Positions 8,395 through 15,877 of a DNA stretch of 64,000 nucleotides are shown here, one piece after another. A model generated the notes under the pieces. The model was not told the DNA's origin. It did no database searches and worked only from the letters and a program-made list of their open reading frames with translations. Within the stretch, counting starts at the first letter, position 1; every line of letters begins with the position of its first letter. The DNA is from Lysinibacillus_B sp042920265. GTDB taxonomy: Bacteria; Bacillota; Bacilli; Bacillales_A; Planococcaceae. The stretch lies in contig NZ_JBDQZI010000004.1 in assembly GCF_042920265.1 (NCBI RefSeq), positions 62,001-126,000 of the forward strand. The letters are read 5' to 3'. The translations under genes were made by a program, and so were the position numbers.

Positions 8395-9024
8395 TTACGA
8401 ACGCAAAAAGCCGCTTACTTCCTTCCCTGCTCTTAAATTCCAAGTAGGTTCAAAGCGTCGGATAATCGCATTTTTGAGTTGATTCATTTCCTTTGTATCT
8501 TTCATCGGACAAATAGAAAAATGAATTTTTCCCTTGTCAAAAGCCTCTGTTAACCGAGCATTAATATGACAATGCGTAGCCGTCCCATCACGATAACAGC
8601 CTTTCGCTGAAATATTGCCAATATGCTGGTTAAACCGTTCTTTGAAAGCCCTTGCACATACACCTGAAAAAACGAGTTCATTATTTACAATAATATTGTA
8701 AACACCATTTTTTTGTAAAAGCTCGTCATTCCCTTTTACAACAAAGCGTGAAAAAGGCAAATCCCCATAATTATTTAAAAACTGCTTGTAATACGGATTC
8801 CCCATGAATTTCAGCTCAAGTAATGCTTCCCCAGCTGGTCGATCGAGTAACCAATCACATTTTTTTTCTGCCTCGAGCTTTAAATGTTCATACTTCTTTT
8901 GTTCCAACAATTGCTTCAATGTCATTTTGTCGAACTTTGCGAATGTGTTTTCAATCCCCATTTCCAACACATCTAGCCCGACTTTATGAAAATCAAAGCG
9001 TTTATCCCCTATTGTTACGTACAT
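8395..9024 (-). CDS. GIY-YIG-like domain protein, catalytic Glu apparently absent
   Basis: A 209-residue protein. The first half is unrecognised. The second half fits the GIY-YIG layout: GVYNIIVNNELVFSG (GVY and FSG replacing GIY and YIG), the Arg/His helix AFKERFNQH, and the closing element AIIRRFEPTWN. In active members a glutamate lies nine residues before that proline; here the residue is lysine (QLKNAII). It may be an inactive or diverged member. Start ATG 9024 follows AAGGGGG with good spacing; the frame also opens 9 codons earlier. No partner genes are evident. Confidence 0.55.
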   Translation of the reverse strand: MYVTIGDKRFDFHKVGLDVLEMGIENTFAKFDKMTLKQLLEQKKYEHLKLEAEKKCDWLLDRPAGEALLELKFMGNPYYKQFLNNYGDLPFSRFVVKGNDELLQKNGVYNIIVNNELVFSGVCARAFKERFNQHIGNISAKGCYRDGTATHCHINARLTEAFDKGKIHFSICPMKDTKEMNQLKNAIIRRFEPTWNLRAGKEVSGFLRS

Positions 9025-9085
9025 CCAAATTACCCCCTTTTGCTTGTACAATTGGATGTATTCGACATAATTAGAGAAATCCCTT

Positions 9086-9134
9086 CAAAAAAAAGAAAAT
9101 AAGTTGCAAATCTCCTTATTCAGCAACTTATTTT
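9086..9134 (-). terminator. Probable original terminator of rarD
   Basis: On the minus strand AAAATAAGTTGC pairs with GCAACTTATTTT (12 bp) and is followed by a T-rich run. It lies just beyond mobile element copy A, so the insertion now separates it from rarD. Confidence 0.8.
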
Positions 9135-9140
9135 GAGTAC

Positions 9141-9837
9141 TCGTAATGAGCAAAAATGTATCCTAAAATACCATTTAAATAGTGAAAGGTTTGTATCATA
9201 GCCTCCGCGCTTTACCACAGCCTACACAGGAGCTAAAACAGGCGTGGCCTGTTTGGATCTCCTGTTACGGCTCCTGTGGCTATGGCGCGCTACGGCAAAA
9301 GTCAATGCTTCTCGATATGCTAGAAAAATATTTCTCTTACTAAAAGAAATCATTTTCTTCCTATTTGCAAGTGTAATTACCTAACCTCTACCGTCATGCA
9401 TGAGAATCTTCCTTTATTTTTAGCAACCAATTATTATATTCCAGGTGTGTTGGTTATTAAAATATTTCCTGTATAGCAGCGTATTTTTTTAGCAAAAACG
9501 TAATCAAAAAATGACTTGCCAGTTGATTGAAGCGGAATCGGCGAGGTGTAGCTGACGGCATGCGCCTTTCGCTACAGAGCAAAGCTTCCTACGGGAATAG
9601 CAATAAAGGAACGAAGGCTAAAACCGTCACGTCCTGTGACAACGCCTTCGTGACCAACATCGTGTTGGCCTGAAGACCCCGCAGGAAATTTATTTGCGAC
9701 GAAAGCGCAGCGACAGGAGCACCGAGGTACGAGCGACGAGGAGGCTGAAGCCATGCCCGTGGAAAGCGAGCCGAATGGAGCGGAAATCAACGGTTACTCA
9801 AATGGTAATATATATTTTAGAATTTACTCATTATGAG
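9141..9837. mobile_element. Non-coding MITE-like element, copy A (697 bp)
   Basis: It is flanked by the exact 8-bp direct repeat TTGAGTAC (9133-9140 and 9838-9845). The ends are imperfect inverted repeats: TCGTAATGAGCAAA on the left against CTCATAATGAGTAAA on the right, then shared CTAAAATA and CCATTT. Inside are a compound hairpin (about 9197-9290: ACAGGAG/CTCCTGT, ACAGGC/GCCTGT, CCACAG/CTGTGG) and a GC-rich multi-stem module closed by GTTGATT (9522-9528) with AATCAAC (9785-9791). The second module also contains a segment of about 200 bases absent from copy B. No real ORF is present. It is related throughout to 36680-37180. I recall the GC-rich module as common in Bacillaceae intergenic DNA, but not with these ends. 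Confidence 0.82.
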
Positions 9838-9848
9838 TTGAGTACATA

Positions 9849-10757
9849 TTATTTTAATAATAGCGTATGACGCTTTCTCGCTTCATGGATAGAAGAGTAA
9901 GAGAAAATAATGATCGCCGTCCAAATACAACTAAAGGCGAAAAGCTCTACGTGTGTAAATGGCTCTTTATATAAAAACACACCTAGTAAAAAGGTAATTG
10001 TCGGTGAGACATATTGAATAAAGCCCATTAAATAAAGCGGAATTTTTTGCGCACCTTTCGCAAATAAAATGAGTGGAATCGCTGTAATAATACCGCTAAT
10101 CATCATCAAAATGTCCGTCTGCCAACCTACATGTAAAAACTGCATCGTGTCATTGCTATATAAATAAACATAATACATAAGTGCAAATGGCATAATGAAT
10201 AATGTTTCAATCGCAAGTCCCCGCGTCGCTTCCAACACAATACGCTTCTTTAATACGCCGTACGTAGCAAATGATAGCGCAAGTAATAACGATACCCATG
10301 GTACTTGACCATAATTCACGGTCATGACAAGCACCCCTAGTAAGGCAACACACAACGCAGCCATCGTCGCACGTGAAAGCCTTTCTTTAAAAATAAGCAT
10401 GCCAAACAACACTGAAATAATCGGGTTAATATAATACCCCATGGATGACTCTAATACCCGATCATGTGTTACGGCCCAAATGTAAACATACCAGTTAATC
10501 GATATAAAAAAAGAAGCTGCCATCAATGAAAAAAATTGTCGCTTATGTTGCCATAAATAATGTAAATCCTCTATCAACTGTTTGCGCTTCCCAATCAATA
10601 AAATAAATAACGTTGTAAATACAAACGACCAAATGATACGTCCAAGTAATATTTCGATGCTGTTCACATGCTCAAGCAACTTCCAAAACAGCGGAAATAT
10701 GCCCCAAATCGCATAGGATAAAAACGCAAACAGCATGCCCTTATGTTGCTCCGTCAT
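9849..10757 (-). CDS. rarD: RarD-type EamA/DMT permease
   Basis: A 302-residue, ten-helix drug/metabolite transporter. The start (KGMLFAFLSYAIWGIFPLFWK), WAVTHDRVLESSMGYYINPI and YVSPTITFLLGVFLYKEPF are characteristic of the RarD subgroup. The substrate is unknown. AGGGG lies seven T before the ATG. Mobile element A begins 3 bases beyond the stop codon. Confidence 0.88.
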   Translation of the reverse strand: MTEQHKGMLFAFLSYAIWGIFPLFWKLLEHVNSIEILLGRIIWSFVFTTLFILLIGKRKQLIEDLHYLWQHKRQFFSLMAASFFISINWYVYIWAVTHDRVLESSMGYYINPIISVLFGMLIFKERLSRATMAALCVALLGVLVMTVNYGQVPWVSLLLALSFATYGVLKKRIVLEATRGLAIETLFIMPFALMYYVYLYSNDTMQFLHVGWQTDILMMISGIITAIPLILFAKGAQKIPLYLMGFIQYVSPTITFLLGVFLYKEPFTHVELFAFSCIWTAIIIFSYSSIHEARKRHTLLLK

Positions 10758-10766
10758 AAAAAAACC

Positions 10767-10798
10767 CCTCTATATGTAAAGTAATCACATTATAGAGG
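10767..10798 (-). promoter_or_regulatory. Inverted repeat and promoter at rarD start
   Basis: CCTCTATA (10767-10774) and TATAGAGG (10791-10798) form an 8-bp inverted repeat. On the minus strand its distal arm contains a consensus -10 (TATAAT, 10789-10794) with TTTACT 17 bases upstream, and its proximal arm merges with the AGGGG ribosome site and seven T. It could be an operator or an RNA element covering the ribosome site; the transcript probably starts inside the repeat, which favours an operator. Confidence 0.45.
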
Positions 10799-10943
10799 TC
10801 AGCTTACAAAAAGTAAACGTACTTTTTTCGTGTTTAGAAATAATATGTGAATCTAGTTGAAATTTTTCATGAATAGAGCCAATTAACAAAAGCATCCTGT
10901 TTTAATCTTTTATCGGGTAGCCTAAATAAGGAATAACGGGCTG

Positions 10944-11897
10944 CTAATCTGTCATTTCGGTTCTATAAAAATAATAACTTGGTCCTTTGCGCTGTTGCTT
11001 TACATAACCGCGCCCCATTAAATAATGCACGTACGTAACAACTTGAATAAGAGATGCGCCGCGCAGCTTCGGAGGCTTATGTGCATATACTTGATCCGTA
11101 ATATCGCTTACTGTCGCTCCTTCTGCAGGGATAGCATTTAAAATTTGCTGACATTTATCTATATAATGCAACATTAGTTGTGACACTCGTTCATTAAAAT
11201 TTTTAATCGCTGGTCCATGTCCTGGTAAAGCATGATTCATTTTTAGCTGACGTAACTGTTTAAATGTCTCTAAATAGACGCCAAGCGGATTTTGTAAGCG
11301 GGTAGAAGGCATCACAATCGGATTAATAATTTCTAACAAATGATCTCCTAAAAATAACACACCTGCTTCTTTTTCATAAAAACAATAATGGTCTGGCGCA
11401 TGGCCTGGTGTCCAAAGTGGCTGTAATGTAAATGTCTCTCCTTCAATCACTTGATGCTCAGAAAACACGACGTCTACATGCACTTGAAAAGGCTCAGAAC
11501 GGTTATACACCGCTGACTCATCGCTATCTACCTTCATCTCATAAACACTCATAAACGATAGGTTATCATCTTCATACAGCCCTTTTTCAAACCGCGCTCG
11601 CCTTCTCGTTAATTCCTCATAGCTTCGCTCAGACATCCAAATGGTTGCGTTGTACTCATCCTGAAACCATCTCGCCAGCCCAAAATGGTCAATATGTAGA
11701 TGTGTAATGAGCACACGGTTTATACGGCGTTGACCTATTACCTTTCGCCATATGTCCTTCGCCTCGTCTGATTCGTCACCCGTATCAATAATTGTGAGAC
11801 CAGATGGCTCCTCAATGATATAACTGTTCATGCTACGTAAATCATAAGGAATAGGCAATGTGACAAGTTGCCAATTTAATATTTTTTGATTTTGCAT
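10944..11897 (-). CDS. MBL-fold metallo-hydrolase
   Basis: A 317-residue metallo-beta-lactamase-fold hydrolase. The zinc ligands are HLHIDH, the histidine in TPGHAPDH, the aspartate in LFLGDHLL and the final PGHGP. A C-terminal winged-helix-like segment (PKLRGASLIQVVTYVHYLMGRG) matches the LACTB2-type arrangement. The substrate is unknown. ATG 11897 is used because an upstream GTG (11906) overlaps the GAGGTG ribosome site. It is divergent from the amidohydrolase gene. Confidence 0.82.
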   Translation of the reverse strand: MQNQKILNWQLVTLPIPYDLRSMNSYIIEEPSGLTIIDTGDESDEAKDIWRKVIGQRRINRVLITHLHIDHFGLARWFQDEYNATIWMSERSYEELTRRRARFEKGLYEDDNLSFMSVYEMKVDSDESAVYNRSEPFQVHVDVVFSEHQVIEGETFTLQPLWTPGHAPDHYCFYEKEAGVLFLGDHLLEIINPIVMPSTRLQNPLGVYLETFKQLRQLKMNHALPGHGPAIKNFNERVSQLMLHYIDKCQQILNAIPAEGATVSDITDQVYAHKPPKLRGASLIQVVTYVHYLMGRGYVKQQRKGPSYYFYRTEMTD

Positions 11898-11982
11898 AGT
11901 GAGCACCTCATTTATTATTCAATTATTCTGTCTTTTTGTGATAAGATAGTGGCACTTTCTAAATAAGGAGGGAAGCTATCTT

Positions 11983-13506
11983 ATGTTACAAAAAGTCGAT
12001 ACACTTATTTATAATGCCATCATTTTAACGCAATCCAAGTCTATGCCGGTTGCGTCGAGCATGGTCATTCATAATGGAAAAATTATTGCTGTATTTCAGC
12101 ACGAAGACCACTCCCCCTATCAAGCGAAAACTAAAATTGATGCAAAACAACAGGTGATTATACCAGGCTTAATTGATGCCCACTGTCACTTACAAGCTAT
12201 GATTAGTGAGCAGTTCAGTATTCACCTACCAAAATCATTACAAACAAAAGAAGCTCTTTTAGCATATATCCGTGAGCAAATTGCTGCCATTCCTGCTGGT
12301 GAGTGGGTGCGTATTACTGGTTATCATCCTTTTCATTTTAGACATATAGAGACACTTACTATGACCGTACTGGATGAAATCTCTACCAATCATCCGATCC
12401 GTGTACGTTATGTGACACGTCATACTTCAACGTTAAATAGTCGAGGCTGGCACCATTTTCAACAAGCACTTCAGCAGCATTCACAAGAAGGCATACATCT
12501 AGAGTTGGATGCATGTGGACAACCAACAGGTATCATTCATGGAGCAGATACTTTACTAAATGAATGCGTCCTACCCAAAATTGCCGAAGAACAGTGGCTA
12601 ACAGGCATGCAAGCTTTACAGTCGAAGCTTCTATCTGTCGGTATTACGACGATATGTGATGCATCACCTACGACTTCACCACCCCAACTGGCATTATGGG
12701 AAAAAGCTGCACAGCATTTTTGGAAAATTCCAGTCCAATGGATGACAAGTGCCACTCATTTTGATGAACTACCTAATGCTTTATACCATGTACCGATATT
12801 TAAACGCGGCGCTTTAAAAATTGTGCTAGAAACAATGCCTGAAGTTTATCCAGCAAAAGAATCGATTGTGCAAATGATGCAGCAAGCTTTCCTAGCTAAT
12901 AGCCCGATTGCCATTCATGTTGTAACGCCTGAAATGGTGTGGCATGCACTGGATGCTTTACAAACGGTGCGTACGCAATTACCTGAAGTAAATGGCGCTT
13001 GTCGCTTTGAACATCTTAGCCTATGTCCGGAAGCTTTTTTCGACATGATTCAAGAGCAAAACATCCAAGTTGTAACGAATCCACCGTTTATATACACTCA
13101 CGGAGATCGGTACTTACAGCAGGTGGACGAAGATGAACATAGTTGGCTTTACCCAGTGAACGCTTTACTGCAAAAAGGCATCACGGTCGCAGCTGGTGCT
13201 GATTCACCTGTTGCGCCCATCTCACCTTGGCTCGGTATATATGCCGCCTGTACAAGAAAAACGCAAGATGGTGCTCATGTAAATAGTGATGAGGCTGTTT
13301 CAAGAAAAGATGCGCTTCGCCTATATACGACCAATGCTGCCCTTGTTATGGGCGAACAGTACCAAATAGGACAGCTGGCACATGGCTTTGATGCTAATTT
13401 TGTCGTTCTTTCACATCATCCAATGCAATGCTCTCTTGCTCAGCTTCAACATATGCATGTATTAGAAACATGGATTCATGGCCAGCGAGTTTACTCTTCT
13501 TCATAA
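11983..13506 (+). CDS. YtcJ-type amidohydrolase
   Basis: A 507-residue metal-dependent amidohydrolase of the Amidohydro_3/YtcJ group: metal site IPGLIDAHCHLQ, RFEHLSLC, GADSPVAPISPWLGIYAA and the C-terminal GFDANFVVL, the usual return to the small beta-sandwich domain. It probably hydrolyses an amide or cyclic amide; substrate unknown. AAGGAGG precedes the ATG. The IclR regulator gene downstream has its own promoter. Confidence 0.85.
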   Translation: MLQKVDTLIYNAIILTQSKSMPVASSMVIHNGKIIAVFQHEDHSPYQAKTKIDAKQQVIIPGLIDAHCHLQAMISEQFSIHLPKSLQTKEALLAYIREQIAAIPAGEWVRITGYHPFHFRHIETLTMTVLDEISTNHPIRVRYVTRHTSTLNSRGWHHFQQALQQHSQEGIHLELDACGQPTGIIHGADTLLNECVLPKIAEEQWLTGMQALQSKLLSVGITTICDASPTTSPPQLALWEKAAQHFWKIPVQWMTSATHFDELPNALYHVPIFKRGALKIVLETMPEVYPAKESIVQMMQQAFLANSPIAIHVVTPEMVWHALDALQTVRTQLPEVNGACRFEHLSLCPEAFFDMIQEQNIQVVTNPPFIYTHGDRYLQQVDEDEHSWLYPVNALLQKGITVAAGADSPVAPISPWLGIYAACTRKTQDGAHVNSDEAVSRKDALRLYTTNAALVMGEQYQIGQLAHGFDANFVVLSHHPMQCSLAQLQHMHVLETWIHGQRVYSSS

Positions 13507-13512
13507 CAATTG

Positions 13513-13541
13513 TTGTGTTTTAATCTATTTATATATATAAT
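13513..13541 (+). promoter_or_regulatory. Sigma-A promoter of iclR-type gene
   Basis: TTGTGT and a perfect TATAAT are separated by 17 bases, about 50 bases upstream of the IclR start. Confidence 0.65.
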
Positions 13542-13590
13542 TTGAAATTAATTCCTATATTCGCAATACAAACTAGAAGAGGTGCACGTT

Positions 13591-14355
13591 ATGGAAAATT
13601 CAAAAACTGTCCACCGTTTAAGTACGGTAGATAATGCCATTTCTTTACTGACATTATTCTTAAAATATCAATCACTAGGACTAGTCGATATTGAACGAGA
13701 GTTACAAATTAGTAAAACCGCGGCATTTCGACTAGCGGCTACATTAACGGATCGCGGGATGTTACTAAAAAACACCGCTAATAAAACGTATGAGCCCGGA
13801 CCTATTATTTTTCAAATTGTGAACCGATTTCACTCACCTGATATTGTGTCGATTGCCCGTCCACACATGGAAGAATTGACAGCTATTACAAAAGAATCAG
13901 TTTACTTATCAATTCGTTCAGGTAATAAATTTATCTTTTTATCCGGTATTGAAAGTGAGCACGCTTTAAAGGTAACTACGCCACTTGGAGAAGAGTACGA
14001 CCTATACTACGGCGCTGTTGGCAAACTACATATGTCTTATATGTCACCTAAAGACTTACAAACTTATTTTAATCGCACAGCCTATGTCCAACATACCGAG
14101 AGAACACTGGATATAGAGCTTCTCAAACAACAGCTCTCGACGATTAAGCAGAATGGCTATGCTTGGAGCCTTGGTGAACGGGCAGATGGTATGATTGGTG
14201 TCGCCGCGCCTATTTGGGGCAAAGGTGATGAACCCATCGCAGCACTTACGATTCTCTTACCCCTTTCTCGGTTCAAAAATGAAAATAAAAACGAAATGGA
14301 AGCACTACTCAAAGAATATACCGCCAAAATTTCTCAAGACTTTCTTGATAAATAA
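13591..14355 (+). CDS. IclR family transcriptional regulator
   Basis: A 254-residue regulator with an N-terminal winged helix (LVDIERELQISKTAAFRLAATL) and an IclR effector domain (ARPHMEELTAITKESVYLSI, YYGAVGKLHMSY, GYAWSLGERADGMIGVAAPI). ATG 13591 follows AGAGGTG. It converges on the 3' end of the acyl-CoA operon and follows the amidohydrolase, so either could be its target. IclR proteins often sense small carboxylates and control catabolic genes. Confidence 0.85.
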   Translation: MENSKTVHRLSTVDNAISLLTLFLKYQSLGLVDIERELQISKTAAFRLAATLTDRGMLLKNTANKTYEPGPIIFQIVNRFHSPDIVSIARPHMEELTAITKESVYLSIRSGNKFIFLSGIESEHALKVTTPLGEEYDLYYGAVGKLHMSYMSPKDLQTYFNRTAYVQHTERTLDIELLKQQLSTIKQNGYAWSLGERADGMIGVAAPIWGKGDEPIAALTILLPLSRFKNENKNEMEALLKEYTAKISQDFLDK

Positions 14356-14366
14356 CGCTAGCTATT

Positions 14367-15086
14367 CTACACAAGGCGTTGCTTATAATTTTCCTTTATG
14401 AGGGTTTGTTCAAAAGCAAGCCCTTGCTCTAAAGATCGATCGAGCCCAAAAGAAATTAAACGTTTAATTTGCTGTGCTGCTTTAGGATAGGTCGTGACAC
14501 GCTTCATAAAACGGAGCACCTCATCAAATAGATGTTCTTCCTCAAAAATGTCTGTCACAATTTGACGTACCTTTGCTTCCTCTGCCGACAAATAATATCC
14601 TTTCATCGCAAAATCTATTGCCCACCCGTGACGCATTAAACGAGGCAAGCTTTGTGTTCCACCTGCTGCCGGTAACATACCGAGTGCACATTCTGGTAAA
14701 GAAATTTTCGTTTTTGGTGCAGCAAAACGAAAATCACAAATCATCGCCATTTCAATTCCTGAGCCAACTGCAAAACCATGTAAAATAGCAGCGATTGGCT
14801 TCGGACAACGACGGAATTCCTCCCAAATATCATGCTGAATACGAATTTTACGTTTTTCAATGACGGAAGGTACTGTCCCAAACTCCTTTAAATCGGCTCC
14901 CGCGCAAAATCCTTTTCCATTGCCTCGTAAAATAATGCCATGTATTGTAGGATCCAACTGTACAGCAACGATATGCTCATACAAGGCATCACGCATCGCC
15001 ACGCTAACAGCATTTAATTTTTCAGGATCATTTAGTGTAATGATTGCTATATTTTCTTCTCTTTCTAATAATACGATTCGTTCCAT
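14367..15086 (-). CDS. Enoyl-CoA hydratase/isomerase
   Basis: A 239-residue crotonase: NDPEKLNAVSVAMRDAL, the first oxyanion-hole segment GKGFCAGADLKEF and the second around HGFAVGSGIEMAMICDFRFA, then PECALGMLPAAGGTQSLPR. The two glutamates of hydratase-type members map to E in PECALG and a less certain position near GSGIE. It is the last of the fourteen operon genes, 11 bases after its neighbour. Confidence 0.85.
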   Translation of the reverse strand: MERIVLLEREENIAIITLNDPEKLNAVSVAMRDALYEHIVAVQLDPTIHGIILRGNGKGFCAGADLKEFGTVPSVIEKRKIRIQHDIWEEFRRCPKPIAAILHGFAVGSGIEMAMICDFRFAAPKTKISLPECALGMLPAAGGTQSLPRLMRHGWAIDFAMKGYYLSAEEAKVRQIVTDIFEEEHLFDEVLRFMKRVTTYPKAAQQIKRLISFGLDRSLEQGLAFEQTLIKENYKQRLV

Positions 15087-15097
15087 CTCATCTCCTC

Positions 15098-15877
15098 CTA
15101 CTCCCCAATGAAATGTGGCTTCCGCTTTTGTAAAAAGGCTTCAACCCCTTCCATTCGGTCATGCGTTGTTTGTAATAATAAATACACATCTAACTCTAGA
15201 CGTAATCCTTGATCAAATGGGAGCTCGCTACCACGATATAAGCATTCCTTCGTATATTGTAAAGATAAGGTAGAAAGTTCACTTAAGTGCTGTGCCTCTT
15301 CACACACCTTATCCCACAGTTCCTCACGTGTTGTTTTTGTCGTGGCCAAGCCTAGTGCCATTGCATCCTCCGCTGTTACAGTAGATTGCCCAAGTAAGAT
15401 TGCCATTGCTGCACCTTTCCCAATTATTCTCGGTAACCGCTGTGTAATGCCCCCTGCTGGCACTAACCCATGTGCTAATTCAGGAACGACAAATTGTACA
15501 TCTTCTGCAATGATTCGAATATCTGCAACACAAGCAAAGCTAAACGCCAGTGATGTACATTGTCCATGAATGGCCATAATAATTGGATACGGTAGCTTTG
15601 CCCATTGCTCAATGGCTTCTGTAGCAAGGGCGACTGTTTGATACTGTTCTGGTACGTCCTCATCATGACTGGTAGGTAAGCTACTACCAATCGAAAATTC
15701 CTTTGCACTGGAACCAACTACCACTACTTTCACATCCGTTGCATCGCGCAAATAAATCGCAATGTCTCGTAATTCTTGAATAAAAGGCGCACGCCACTCA
15801 TTTTGCGTGACGTCATCTGTCAACTGTACATAGGCAATTCCTGCTCGTTGTTTAATATTAAAAAATTGATACTTCAT
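15098..15877 (-). CDS. Divergent crotonase-family protein
   Basis: A 259-residue crotonase fold with degenerate motifs: the first oxyanion loop reads SSAKEFSIGSSLPT where CAGAD is usual, and the second is CTSLAFSFACVADIRI. VPELAHGLVPAGGITQRLPR is retained. It may have an altered reaction or be a dehydratase/isomerase variant. The ATG at 15877 overlaps the TGA of the CoA-transferase gene (ATGA), so translation is coupled; the ATG at 15883 is too near GAGGG. Confidence 0.75.
   Translation of the reverse strand: MKYQFFNIKQRAGIAYVQLTDDVTQNEWRAPFIQELRDIAIYLRDATDVKVVVVGSSAKEFSIGSSLPTSHDEDVPEQYQTVALATEAIEQWAKLPYPIIMAIHGQCTSLAFSFACVADIRIIAEDVQFVVPELAHGLVPAGGITQRLPRIIGKGAAMAILLGQSTVTAEDAMALGLATTKTTREELWDKVCEEAQHLSELSTLSLQYTKECLYRGSELPFDQGLRLELDVYLLLQTTHDRMEGVEAFLQKRKPHFIGE

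Noticed and set aside
9572..9790. A 72-codon minus-strand frame inside the mobile element
   Set aside because: It lies entirely in the GC-rich structured module, has no ribosome site or family signature, and is absent from copy B.
9141..9837. Element copy A considered as an IS66-type derivative because of the internal GTAA near the end
   Set aside because: The direct repeats fix the boundary two bases outside GTAA, and the right end reads ATAA; the match is not convincing.
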